Positions 22,258 to 29,553 of a stretch of 56,386 nucleotides of DNA are shown here, one piece after another. This DNA comes from a virus. Positions within the stretch are counted from its first letter, which is position 1, and every line of letters begins with the position of its first letter. The stretch is taken from the IMG/VR virus record IMGVR_UViG_3300025117_000077, positions 1 to 56,386 of that record, one strand, 5' to 3'. The notes under the pieces are model-generated. The model was given only the letters and a program-made list of their open reading frames with translations, had not been told where the DNA came from and ran no database searches. The position numbers and the translations under genes were made by a program.

Positions 22258-23915
22258 TGATTGAAAACATCAGGTTAAAAGCGGCACTAATCTATAAGAA
22301 TAAGTTCGGGTTCTCTGTCATACCCTGCCGGGAGGATAAAAAGCCGTTCCTTCCCTGGGAAGAATTCCAAAAAAGAATAGCGACAGATGAAGAGATTACC
22401 GCATGGTGGAACAAATGGCCGATTGCTAATATCGGTATTGTCACCGGGTTAATTAGTAATTTAGCAGTAATTGACATAGATGATATGGAAATAGGTAAAG
22501 CCGAATTAAATAAATATATCCCCGAATCCTTCGTTTGTCCTACCGCCAATACTCCAAGAGGAGGACAGCACCTTTACTGCTTATGCCCTGATGAAAAAAT
22601 AAGAAATAATTCAAAAGTTGTTACCGGATGCGATCTTCGGGCAAACGGCGGTTATGTCTTAGCCCCTCCAAGTTCTAATGGAAAAGGAAAGCAATATAGT
22701 TGGGCGTCAGGACTGCATCTCAAGGATATTACCTTACCAGCACTTCCTAAAGACTATATAGATTTTATAACTACTAATTCTTTAAATAATATTAATATAT
22801 ATAATACTACCTTTGAAGCGTTGCAATCGTCCCTGAGCGTTGCAAAGCGTTGCGTTACCTTTGAGTATGGAAGAAAGGATGACGACCTCTATCATGTAGG
22901 AAATGCAATGGGGAAGGGAGGACTTGAGAGGGATTCAATAGAGAAGGTGTTGTTAATGCTCATGAATTCCTGGGGAGAAAATGATCCTAAATGGGCAAAG
23001 GAAAAAGTTGACAGCATAATGAAGAGGATTCAGCGCCGGGAAAGTCACGTTATGGATGACATCCGGGAATGGTTGAGCGTTGCAAAGGGTTGCTTCAGCG
23101 TCCAAGACTGTTGCCTGTCGTTGCAAAGCGTTGCAGGGGCAGTAAATAGGAGTTCGGTCCGGTCTGCCCTCTGCCGATTGGTTGATGAAGGGATAATAGA
23201 GAGGGTTGGAAACAAGGACAGTCAATTTAGGAAAGTTGAAAATAAAATAGAATTGGTTGATTGGAAAGGATCGGAAGGTAAAACAATGGATCTGGAATTT
23301 CCTTTCGATATGCTTAATTCAATTAACATTTTTCCTGGGTCAATTATCTTGGTGGCCGGATCTCCAAACTCCGGTAAAACAACTTTCCTGTTAAATATGG
23401 CTAAGGAAAACATGGATAAATATAAAATTTTATACATGAATTCAGAAATGGGAGGGGCAGAGTTTAAGGATAGAATAAAACTGTTTGGAGATGATCCGGA
23501 ATCTTGGCCTCTTGATATGGTTGATAGAAGTTCAAATTATGAAGATTTGATAATTCCGGAACAATATAAAATATTTATAATAGATTATCTGGAGGTAACT
23601 AAGGACTTTGCGGAGGTTGGTGTTCCCCTTGCGGCTATTCATCACAAATTAAAAGACAGTATTGCAATCATAGGGATTCAAAAGAATTTTGGAACAGATT
23701 TTGGCCGTGGTGGTGTTTTTACTATAGAAAAACCCCGCCTTGCATTGGCTATTGAAAAAAATAAAATCAAGATAGTAAAAGCAAAGGGGTGGAGAAAAGG
23801 CGTTGAAAACCCAAATGGAAAATATTGCAATTTTTCATTGGTGAACGGGAGCAAGTTTATCAAAAAGGGTGAATGGACGTATGACACCGGAGAATTTACA
23901 GGAAGGAGAGATTAG
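22257..23915 (+). CDS. Primase-ATPase (PrimPol-type N-terminus, RecA-like C-terminus)
   Basis: The 552-residue protein joins two parts. Residues 5-180 form a bifunctional primase/polymerase (PrimPol) domain: GFSVIPCREDKKPFLPWEEF, then VIDIDD with catalytic Asp73 and Asp75, then TPRGGQHLYC. Residues 345-552 form a RecA-like ATPase with Walker A GSPNSGKTT (368-376) and FIIDYLEV as Walker B. It would prime and possibly unwind DNA. The middle section carries DNA repeats (22818-23137). No separate DNA polymerase was recognised in the genome, so this may be the chief replication protein. Confidence 0.8.
   Translation: MIENIRLKAALIYKNKFGFSVIPCREDKKPFLPWEEFQKRIATDEEITAWWNKWPIANIGIVTGLISNLAVIDIDDMEIGKAELNKYIPESFVCPTANTPRGGQHLYCLCPDEKIRNNSKVVTGCDLRANGGYVLAPPSSNGKGKQYSWASGLHLKDITLPALPKDYIDFITTNSLNNINIYNTTFEALQSSLSVAKRCVTFEYGRKDDDLYHVGNAMGKGGLERDSIEKVLLMLMNSWGENDPKWAKEKVDSIMKRIQRRESHVMDDIREWLSVAKGCFSVQDCCLSLQSVAGAVNRSSVRSALCRLVDEGIIERVGNKDSQFRKVENKIELVDWKGSEGKTMDLEFPFDMLNSINIFPGSIILVAGSPNSGKTTFLLNMAKENMDKYKILYMNSEMGGAEFKDRIKLFGDDPESWPLDMVDRSSNYEDLIIPEQYKIFIIDYLEVTKDFAEVGVPLAAIHHKLKDSIAIIGIQKNFGTDFGRGGVFTIEKPRLALAIEKNKIKIVKAKGWRKGVENPNGKYCNFSLVNGSKFIKKGEWTYDTGEFTGRRD
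22818..23137 (+). repeat. Iteron-like GCGTTGCAA repeats inside primase gene
   Basis: The core TTGCAAAGCGTTGC, or a half of it, occurs at 22818-22826 (half), 22837-22853, 23077-23093 (one mismatch) and 23118-23135. In the protein these DNA repeats are read in two frames: as ALQ or SLQ in some copies and as SVAK in others. The DNA sequence, not the peptide, is therefore what recurs. Repeats of this sort bind replication or control proteins, so an origin within the primase gene is possible. Confidence 0.6.
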
Positions 23916-23918
23916 GAA

Positions 23919-24344
23919 ATGAAAGGGTATTTACATGAAATGTTTCAAGTAATTACTGGATATATTTATTTTATCCAAATGGATTGTATCGGACCAATAA
24001 AAATAGGTTTTACAAAGGATATTAAAAAAAGAATGGTCCATCTTCAGCAAGCTAATCCATATAAACTAAATTTGTTGGTTTTGTTCCCAGGGAACGAAGA
24101 AATGGAAAAAGCTATTCATGAAGGATTTAGGGAAGCAAACTTAAAGGGAGAATGGTTTCTTCCTCATCCTGAGATATTAAAGGAGATAGAAGAACGTAAA
24201 AAATGGAATAGAATTAATAGGTTTTATAAGTCGTGTCCAGAAAACGACATAGGTGATTTTACGTTTGGCGGTGGCGGATGGGAAAAGCCGTATTGGAAAG
24301 AAAGATGCACGGAATACCAGAATAAAATATTAGGGGAGGATTAA
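23919..24344 (+). CDS. GIY-YIG/T5orf172-type protein
   Basis: The 141-residue product has the T5orf172/MUG113-like order: TGYIYFIQMDCIGPIKIGFT, KDIKKRMVHLQQANPYKL, EKAIHEGFREANLKGEWF. A second start at 23940 would also keep the domain. It is related in pattern to the gene at 13717. Possible homing or nicking nuclease. It sits between the primase and SSB-like genes, a typical place for an insert. Confidence 0.65.
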   Translation: MKGYLHEMFQVITGYIYFIQMDCIGPIKIGFTKDIKKRMVHLQQANPYKLNLLVLFPGNEEMEKAIHEGFREANLKGEWFLPHPEILKEIEERKKWNRINRFYKSCPENDIGDFTFGGGGWEKPYWKERCTEYQNKILGED

Positions 24345-24348
24345 AATC

Positions 24349-24651
24349 ATGGGAGAATTCATCAAGACCGGAGTAAAAGCAGGGGTGCAATTATCGGAGT
24401 ATAAGGGAGCATGGTCTATTCAAACCGGATTCCAAGGCGATGATGGGAAGATTACCTTAGAATGGGTCCGGGCCGAGCATTGGGACAAGGAAGCCAAGAA
24501 GAAAGTACCCAATGAAAAGAACACCCCGCTACGGGTCTACCTGGGCAACAAAGCCCGAGCAATCGAAGTGCTGGAAGCCCTTCTCTGGGGGCTTAAGGGC
24601 GGTCCAGGTGAGGTCAATAACCAGGGGGATGATTCAGATATCCCTTTTTGA
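24349..24651 (+). CDS. Probable single-stranded-DNA-binding protein (SSB-type acidic tail)
   Basis: The 100-residue product ends NNQGDDSDIPF, the acidic, Asp-Ile-Pro-Phe tail by which SSBs bind partner proteins. The rest is a compact, tryptophan-containing body (GAWSIQTGFQ, ITLEWVRAEHW) with no clear OB motif that I can confirm by eye. It lies downstream of the primase gene, as expected. Alternatively it is a phage protein that mimics the tail. Confidence 0.6.
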   Translation: MGEFIKTGVKAGVQLSEYKGAWSIQTGFQGDDGKITLEWVRAEHWDKEAKKKVPNEKNTPLRVYLGNKARAIEVLEALLWGLKGGPGEVNNQGDDSDIPF

Positions 24652-24671
24652 TCGGAGAAAGGAGACTAATA

Positions 24672-24932
24672 ATGTCCTGCATTAACTGCTTGAATTTAAA
24701 GACCAGAGTATTTACCCCGAAAAACATCAATGGGCAGTTAAGTAATATGACTACTTCTGCTGCCAGGAAACGCATCGACCAGGGTAAGGATATCCGGCTG
24801 GTCTGGTGTCGTCAGGATATCTGGGACAAGTGTTATGTGTTTGATACTGCGCTTAATTACAAGCTGATCGAGTACAGGATTCGGCGGGTGAGTTCAAACG
24901 ATTGTGAATATTTCCAGAATATGGAGGGGTAA
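24672..24932 (+). CDS. Small phage protein with N-terminal cysteines (86 residues)
   Basis: The start at 24672 follows GGAGACTAATA; an upstream in-frame start inside the previous gene is less likely. The product starts MSCINCLNLKTRVF and later has VWCRQDIWDKCYVFD and NDCEYFQN. Four or more cysteines suggest metal binding. Unknown function. Confidence 0.55.
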   Translation: MSCINCLNLKTRVFTPKNINGQLSNMTTSAARKRIDQGKDIRLVWCRQDIWDKCYVFDTALNYKLIEYRIRRVSSNDCEYFQNMEG

Positions 24933-24956
24933 TACCTTTTTGAAAGGAGACAAGCC

Positions 24957-25070
24957 ATGACAAAATACTACAAGGTTGAGATAATCCCCAAGATCGGGGG
25001 ATTTCTGAAGATGCCGCAGAATGCTATTCTGAGCGCACCAGGAGGCCGTAGGAACGATTATCTCCATTAA
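24957..25070 (+). CDS. Small phage protein (37 residues)
   Basis: AAAGGAGACAAGCC lies upstream. The product is MTKYYKVEIIPKIGGFLKMPQ and a basic tail. Nothing else can be said. Confidence 0.45.
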   Translation: MTKYYKVEIIPKIGGFLKMPQNAILSAPGGRRNDYLH

Positions 25071-25109
25071 AAGGTAAATCTATACCACCCAAGAGGGAAA
25101 GGCGGGAAA

Positions 25110-25400
25110 ATGGCAACAGAAGGCTGCAAAGAAAGAATCTGGGAAAGTAATTATTATGGCCCAGGTGGTTTCCATCGACCATGCACCCGGAACCTCTGGA
25201 AGGATGGGTTTTGCAAACAGCACCATCCGGATTCGGTCAAGGCGAGGGATGAAGCCAGAGAGCAGAAATGGAAAGAAGAGGCCATATCCAGAGAAAGAAC
25301 CAGGCGTCGCCAGGAATACCGGACCTGCATAAAATTGACGCTCGAGCATGGGTTCAAAGATGTGGCGGACTATTTCAGCCGGTTACTGGATGGATTATGA
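25110..25400 (+). CDS. Zinc-binding phage protein (96 residues)
   Basis: The 96-residue product contains GCKERIWESNYYGPGGFHRPC and GFCKQHHPDSVKARD, a cysteine/histidine set common in small phage proteins, then a charged helical tail. The likely function is regulatory or nucleic-acid binding. It overlaps the next gene by 4 bp. Confidence 0.65.
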   Translation: MATEGCKERIWESNYYGPGGFHRPCTRNLWKDGFCKQHHPDSVKARDEAREQKWKEEAISRERTRRRQEYRTCIKLTLEHGFKDVADYFSRLLDGL

Positions 25401-25552
25401 TTGAAGAAACAACGGTTTCAGGTTTTAGTATGGGGTCAGTACTGGCAATGATAATTTCCTGGAGCATTAACCATTCGATAGGTTGGTGCATATTGCATGG
25501 GATATTTTCTTGGGGATATGTAGTTTATTACTGGATAGGATATGGGAGATAA
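25397..25552 (+). CDS. Small two-helix membrane protein (51 residues)
   Basis: ATGA overlap with the previous gene. The product reads SMGSVLAMIISWSINHSIGW, then ILHGIFSWGYVVYYWIG, matching a small membrane protein of unknown role that is common in phages and bacteria. It ends the rightward early unit just before the terminator at 25550. Confidence 0.65.
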   Translation: MIEETTVSGFSMGSVLAMIISWSINHSIGWCILHGIFSWGYVVYYWIGYGR

Positions 25553-25581
25553 AAAATCCCCCACCCGGCGAGATGGGGGAT
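25550..25581 (-). terminator. Intrinsic terminator of the second leftward block
   Basis: ATCCCCCA (25556-25563) and TGGGGGAT (25574-25581) form a perfect 8-bp stem with a 10-base loop. Read on the minus strand, the hairpin is followed by a T-run (complement of the A-run up to 25556). It ends transcripts of the leftward genes 28476-25610. On the plus strand it lacks a close T-run and is weaker. Confidence 0.8.
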
Positions 25582-25609
25582 ATGGCGAGGGTTAATTAAT
25601 TATTTTTCA

Positions 25610-25786
25610 TTAATTTGATTCTTCATAGTAATCGTTTGGGTCAGGATGATAAGCTGGATATGGATGTTTAGATAAATAATCAATAGCCTTGTCCCTTGAC
25701 CAATGTTTATCTTTAACGAGATCCTTAACCAACCTTTCGTATAATTCACAGTCAGCATCATATCTTTTACTATCAAAAAAATTCAT
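25610..25786 (-). CDS. Small acidic protein, last gene of the second leftward block
   Basis: The 58-residue product starts at 25786 after GGGAGGGGAAAAG. It reads MNFFDSKRYDADCELYERL, then DYLSKHPYPAYHPDPNDYY. It is acidic and tyrosine-rich. No family recognised. Confidence 0.55.
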   Translation of the reverse strand: MNFFDSKRYDADCELYERLVKDLVKDKHWSRDKAIDYLSKHPYPAYHPDPNDYYEESN

Positions 25787-25836
25787 CTTTTCCCCTCCCG
25801 GCAGTTTTATAGACTTGCCGAGGTCTAGTTAGTTGG

Positions 25837-26025
25837 TTAACGGGCCGTAGTGTCGGCAATATGAGCATTTAATAACACTTCGACCTTTTGTCTTAACCGG
25901 GCCGATTCGCCTATAAGCTCCAGTATTATAATACTTTCTACGTTATCGGCATCCTTGAGAGCGTGCCGCAATTCTCCCCAGATACCGTCAAGGCTGGAAA
26001 GAACACTATTTAATCTTGGCTCCAT
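25837..26025 (-). CDS. Small helical protein (62 residues)
   Basis: A GGGGGGAGAT site lies upstream of the start at 26025. The product is helical and charged (NSVLSSLDGIWGELRHALKD, ESARLRQKVEVLLNAH). Unknown function. Confidence 0.6.
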   Translation of the reverse strand: MEPRLNSVLSSLDGIWGELRHALKDADNVESIIILELIGESARLRQKVEVLLNAHIADTTAR

Positions 26026-26034
26026 ATCTCCCCC

Positions 26035-26118
26035 CTACCTGCCCAATTCGAGCAGAAAAAGTAATTGAATCATCAATATTAACCCCCACGCCGTGACTGT
26101 ATAGATTAGGCGGTACAT
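26035..26118 (-). CDS. 27-residue membrane peptide
   Basis: The frame has a strong site, AAAAGGAGGACTAAC, before ATG 26118. Its product is one hydrophobic helix (YTVTAWGLILMIQLLFLLEL) with a basic end. The strong ribosome site is the main reason to call it a gene. Confidence 0.55.
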   Translation of the reverse strand: MYRLIYTVTAWGLILMIQLLFLLELGR

Positions 26119-26120
26119 TG

Positions 26121-26315
26121 TTAGTCCTCCTTTTTATTGCCAATAATTTTAAAAACCCCAACAGTATTTCCATTGACATCCCTTAAATTAATAGAGTAAT
26201 TAGGAATAGAATAGGCAATTTTGTCGGCTAAATCATGTAATATTCTACCCAATTCTCCATCAGTAGGATCTTCAAAGGCCGCATTGTCCATATTAATTTC
26301 AATTTTAGCTTTCAT
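26121..26315 (-). CDS. Small beta-rich protein (64 residues)
   Basis: The product is acidic (MKAKIEINMDNAAFEDPTDGELGRIL, then NYSINLRDVNGNTVGVFKI). A strand-helix-strand-strand order is likely. It overlaps the upstream gene by 4 bp, and its end is close to the membrane peptide gene. Unknown. Confidence 0.6.
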   Translation of the reverse strand: MKAKIEINMDNAAFEDPTDGELGRILHDLADKIAYSIPNYSINLRDVNGNTVGVFKIIGNKKED

Positions 26316-26680
26316 ATCTCTCCTCCCCGGCCTTCGGCTTTGGCTATGGCCTGAGCCGCTTTGTAAACTTCTGGCCCATGTAATCGGTTATCGGTTATCA
26401 TGTCCAAGAGTTCCTTACAGGCTTCGAGCAGGTCCGGAGCCGCTGCGATTAAATTCCCATTTGCTTCCATTTCTTCTTCTGAAAATTTGCAAATTGTTTC
26501 GATAATTTCGTCCCGGTATTTGCAAACCGTAGGTGATCTTTTTTGTGATAGATAATGGGTTGTTTTAATATGACCAATAGTTCCATTGTAATCTTTTACC
26601 CAAGGTTTAGGTGTATGTTCGCCTAATCTCAAATAAAATCCATCCTCTTTTTGAATAATTTCTGGCTTAATCATTGTCAT
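26312..26680 (-). CDS. Phage protein of the AAAPDLLEA type (122 residues)
   Basis: The 122-residue product contains NGNLIAAAPDLLEACKELLD, a helical signature of a large family of small phage and prophage proteins with no proven role. The first half is a beta-rich domain with GFYLRLGEH. Ribosome site GGGAGGAA is upstream. It overlaps the zinc-ribbon gene at 26667 by 14 bp. Confidence 0.7.
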   Translation of the reverse strand: MTMIKPEIIQKEDGFYLRLGEHTPKPWVKDYNGTIGHIKTTHYLSQKRSPTVCKYRDEIIETICKFSEEEMEANGNLIAAAPDLLEACKELLDMITDNRLHGPEVYKAAQAIAKAEGRGGEI

Positions 26681-26831
26681 TTCCTCCCTTCTTCTCCTTC
26701 CGGGGTTTGTCCCAATAGGGCGAATGGCACGACTGATTCGGACAGGCTACCGGCCTTGATAAGCTCCGAGGATACCAGGAATACCCGCACCTGGTACATT
26801 TCAACTTCCGGATTACTTCTTCTTTTTCCAT
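26667..26831 (-). CDS. Zinc-ribbon protein (54 residues)
   Basis: The product has KCTRCGYSWYPRS, then VACPNQSC, then YWDKPRK. This is the standard short zinc ribbon with CxxC near the start and CPxxxC later, common in archaea, bacteria and phages. It is probably a small DNA- or RNA-binding protein. Confidence 0.65.
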   Translation of the reverse strand: MEKEEVIRKLKCTRCGYSWYPRSLSRPVACPNQSCHSPYWDKPRKEKKGGNDND

Positions 26832-26832
26832 G

Positions 26833-27030
26833 TTAGTTATCCTTTCGGTTGTTTAATTCACGGCAAGCAATGTCAAACAGATAATCATAGTCTTTAGATT
26901 TATGGCAACCATTTATAAATATTCTGATTTTACTTGTAGGCCAATAGGTTATTCCCTCTTTAAATGACATATTTGGTTTCCTATCAAAAGGAACTCCCTT
27001 ACTATCTTCAATTCCTTCATCAAATTCCAT
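26833..27030 (-). CDS. Small phage protein (65 residues)
   Basis: The 65-residue product contains EGITYWPTSKIRIFINGCHKSKDYDYLFDI. A GGGGAGGTTGTT site lies upstream. No family recognised. Confidence 0.6.
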   Translation of the reverse strand: MEFDEGIEDSKGVPFDRKPNMSFKEGITYWPTSKIRIFINGCHKSKDYDYLFDIACRELNNRKDN

Positions 27031-27086
27031 AACAACCTCCCCCTCATATCCGGGTATTATTGCCCCCCGGCTGGGATTGTAGAGGG

Positions 27087-27335
27087 TTAATCTTTAAGAT
27101 TTTCCAGGGCCAGCTTGACGGACAAACGGTTAAAGGTAGCTCCGTCAGGAGTTTTCCCTCCGCCTACATTATTGACAAACCTGGAAGCTGCTGCGCCGAA
27201 TCTATACTTGCCTGTTTTCTTCGACTTGGTAAGTTCAATATCTTCCAGGGCAAGGTTATAAAGCCCTTCATCATTATTAATCCATAAAGCTACATTCCAG
27301 GTGTTCCAGCTTCTGTGACCATTATATTCTTTCAT
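27087..27335 (-). CDS. Small phage protein of the EYNGxxxWxTWxVALW type (82 residues)
   Basis: The start MKEYNGHRSWNTWNVALWINNDEGLY matches a short protein found in many phages and plasmids (DUF7249-like), with no proven function. The rest is lysine-rich with a GGGKTPDG loop. GGGGAGAG is the ribosome site. Confidence 0.65.
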   Translation of the reverse strand: MKEYNGHRSWNTWNVALWINNDEGLYNLALEDIELTKSKKTGKYRFGAAASRFVNNVGGGKTPDGATFNRLSVKLALENLKD

Positions 27336-27369
27336 TCTCTCCCCTCTTTCTCCCCGTTTGGGGTGTTGG

Positions 27370-27582
27370 TTAACGTGCCTTTATTTCCCTTCTCATTCTC
27401 AAGGTCCATTCCCGGTTATACTTGGCAAACCATAAACTATCCAGGGTTGGTCTGTTTAACATCCAAAACCAGAGTTTTTGACCATTGTCTCTCATTTTCA
27501 TGTGACCCAACAAATTCCTGGAATACCGGAAACTCTTTGGAGCATACATTTCAAAGGCATACTGTGATTTACTCATCTTCAT
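27370..27582 (-). CDS. Small basic protein (70 residues)
   Basis: The product is basic and aromatic-rich (RNLLGHMKMRDNGQKLWFWMLN, then WTLRMRREIKAR). GGGAGGGA lies upstream of 27582; a start 2 codons later is possible. Nucleic-acid binding would suit its charge. Confidence 0.55.
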   Translation of the reverse strand: MKMSKSQYAFEMYAPKSFRYSRNLLGHMKMRDNGQKLWFWMLNRPTLDSLWFAKYNREWTLRMRREIKAR

Positions 27583-27652
27583 TCCCTCCCGCTTTTTATT
27601 TAATCCCTTATCAAGTCCCGCTGGCAGTCGGGACTGGGAAAGGATTAAAGGT

Positions 27653-28354
27653 CTAGGCAGCCTTATCTTCTTTTAGTAACCGGTTTCTGAGATTAGAAAC
27701 CCGACTTTCTATATTTCTGGTAAGGGTATAAACCTTTAATAAATCCTGTATTAATTCAACCGGTAGCTTGTGTTCGTAGGTAATTTCCATTTCCAATTCT
27801 TTATCCCAATATACCCAACCATCAAGGGTTTCTCTGATTTGTTCTAAAAGTAAATATGTTCCGATCGCTCCCGAATAGTTATTTCCCAGAATCCAAGAAA
27901 TAGAATGAGGGGAACCATCCATCCAGGAAACGACCTCCTCCCATCGCTTGTCGTGCTTTTTACTTTCACTTCGGGAAATCTTTCTTTCATTCTTATTGAA
28001 CCAGGCCGGTTTATCTTCCTTGTAAATAACCGTCGAAGCAAAAACAATGTCTTCCCGCTGGACTTCTCTGGGCCAATAGTAGGACTGATAAAGGGTTTCA
28101 ACGTCGGTCCGGTTGTTTTCCAGGTGAAAGGCTAATGAAGTGAAAAAGTCAATCCAATTCTCTTTTAAGACCGGTACGGAATAGTTATGTTTTACGTTTC
28201 CGTCCCCATAGGTTTCATACTCCAAAAACCCGCGCCCTAAATAGGCGGCATGGTTTCTGTAATAACTGTCGCTGGTATGAGACAACGAATCGGAGTTAAA
28301 TTCATATCCTATGTTCCCCCTGCCAATACTGCTAAAGCTAAAATAATTTCCCAT
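27653..28354 (-). CDS. Large unknown protein of the leftward block (233 residues)
   Basis: The 233-residue product is the longest in this block. It begins MGNYFSFSSIGRGNIGYEF, has tyrosine/asparagine-rich N-terminal strands, and ends with a helical coiled region (IESRVSNLRNRLLKEDKAA). No catalytic motif is visible. A site GAGGAGAA precedes it. Function unknown. Confidence 0.65.
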   Translation of the reverse strand: MGNYFSFSSIGRGNIGYEFNSDSLSHTSDSYYRNHAAYLGRGFLEYETYGDGNVKHNYSVPVLKENWIDFFTSLAFHLENNRTDVETLYQSYYWPREVQREDIVFASTVIYKEDKPAWFNKNERKISRSESKKHDKRWEEVVSWMDGSPHSISWILGNNYSGAIGTYLLLEQIRETLDGWVYWDKELEMEITYEHKLPVELIQDLLKVYTLTRNIESRVSNLRNRLLKEDKAA

Positions 28355-28380
28355 TTTATTCTCCTCTCAGTTTATTTTGT

Positions 28381-28476
28381 TTAGATCAAAGATAACCAAC
28401 TTAATAAACTAACCAGGACACAGATACCAACCTGCACCGCCGCAATCCCTAATAATATTTTTTGGAAGATTATCAT
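28381..28476 (-). CDS. 31-residue membrane peptide, first gene of the second leftward block
   Basis: ATG 28476 follows AAACGGGAGGGAAAA. The product is almost all hydrophobic (ILLGIAAVQVGICVLVSLLS). It is well placed as the first gene after the control region 28477-28986. Confidence 0.55.
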   Translation of the reverse strand: MIIFQKILLGIAAVQVGICVLVSLLSWLSLI

Positions 28477-28986
28477 TTTTCCCTCCCGTTTAATGTTAAC
28501 TGCCGTTACCAATATGATAAGCACATATCGTGCCAAGTTATTATAATAATATGATTATATTTATAAGTCTATTAAATCACTACATATTTATTTTATTACA
28601 CCAGGTATCAGGCCATTTATCGGACCTTAGAGCATGGTGAAAACTGTAAGGTTTCCCGACGCTTTTCGTGATAATCATTCCTATTAAGCTAATAATCTTA
28701 TCATAATCACATATTTAAGCCACTTTTCAAAACTGTAAACTATTCCGACGTTTTATCTCATATCTCAGGGTATAATAATGTAAGTTGATAATATGTTTAG
28801 TTAACTGGTAATAATCAAATATGTAAAGAAATTCGACAAGCCATTTAAATCCAATATGAGCGCATATCTTTTATGGTAGGCAATCACTAAGGGTCTAAGC
28901 CTATCGCCCGCCCTGGCCCCTCCTGCTTCTCCCATTTCTCCCATTTCTCCTGATTACTTGACATTTTAATAGGTAATCGGGAAAAT
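28477..28986. promoter_or_regulatory. AT-rich divergent control region (510 bp)
   Basis: This gap lies between the leftward block and the rightward gene 28987. It is AT-rich with many TAAT/TTAT runs from 28540 to 28600 and a TATAAT at 28771-28776. It has imperfect repeats at 28640-28666 and 28729-28754, and an inverted repeat GATTAC/GTAATC (28952-28957, 28973-28978) around TTGACA (28958-28963). It probably holds divergent promoters and operators, and may hold an origin. I could not assign exact start points. Confidence 0.55.
28640..28754. repeat. Imperfect direct repeat in control region
   Basis: AAAACTGTAAGGTTTCCCGA with CGCTTTT (28640-28666) and AAAACTGTAAACTATTCCGA with CGTTTT (28729-28754) share AAAACTGTAA and CCGACG with the same order and spacing. 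A weaker third copy (ATGTAAAGAAATTCGAC) lies at about 28820. They look like protein-binding sites. Confidence 0.55.
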
Positions 28987-29553
28987 ATGCTCACTATGGA
29001 TAACCAAGTCAATTCTGACTTACTTCCTGTTTCCTCTCAAGATTCATTCCCAGGGTATTATAACCGCCACAAAGGTGTTTCAACCAAACGCATCCTTCGA
29101 ATGTATTTCGAGGAAGGCAAAAATCAGGCTGAAATTGCGAAAATATTAGATATAACAAAACAATCCGTAGACTATCACCTTAAACCATTCAAACATGGCC
29201 TGCTCCCAAAACCCCAACTGCAAGCACTTAGAGAGAAAAAATCTGACCTCTTTGAAGGTGCTGTATATCAGTTATTATCTGACTGTGTAGACCCAGGCAA
29301 AAGGGAGAAGGCCAGTTTAAACAATTCCGCTTATGCCTTAAAGCAGATTCATGAGATATTTCGATTAGAAACGGACCAGTCAACCAGCAATCAGGCCCAT
29401 GTTATCGGTATAGACCAAGGTGTCCGTCAAGGCTTAAACGGTCTGTCAACCCTCCTATCAGCCTCTAAGGTGGAGGATAAGACCCAGGATATTAGGGATT
29501 CAGATACTTCTGAACCTGGTCAATCCCTTGTTACCGAGGATAATGAGCCATAA
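28987..29553 (+). CDS. HTH regulator or small-terminase-like protein
   Basis: The 188-residue product contains TKRILRMYFEEGKNQAEIAKILDITKQSVDYHLKP, a clear helix-turn-helix with a QAEIAKIL first and TKQSVDYHL second helix. A helical middle (SLNNSAYALKQIHEIFRLE) and an acidic tail follow. The layout fits a phage small terminase subunit or a regulator of the structural operon. The weak ribosome site and an ATG at 28996 leave the exact start open. It is not beside the large terminase, but lies before it in the same direction. Confidence 0.6.
   Translation: MLTMDNQVNSDLLPVSSQDSFPGYYNRHKGVSTKRILRMYFEEGKNQAEIAKILDITKQSVDYHLKPFKHGLLPKPQLQALREKKSDLFEGAVYQLLSDCVDPGKREKASLNNSAYALKQIHEIFRLETDQSTSNQAHVIGIDQGVRQGLNGLSTLLSASKVEDKTQDIRDSDTSEPGQSLVTEDNEP

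Noticed and set aside
28981-28996. TTGACA at 28958-28963 as promoter with a -10 at 28981
   Set aside because: GAAAAT is a poor -10 and would place the start within the gene. Only the inverted repeat was kept.
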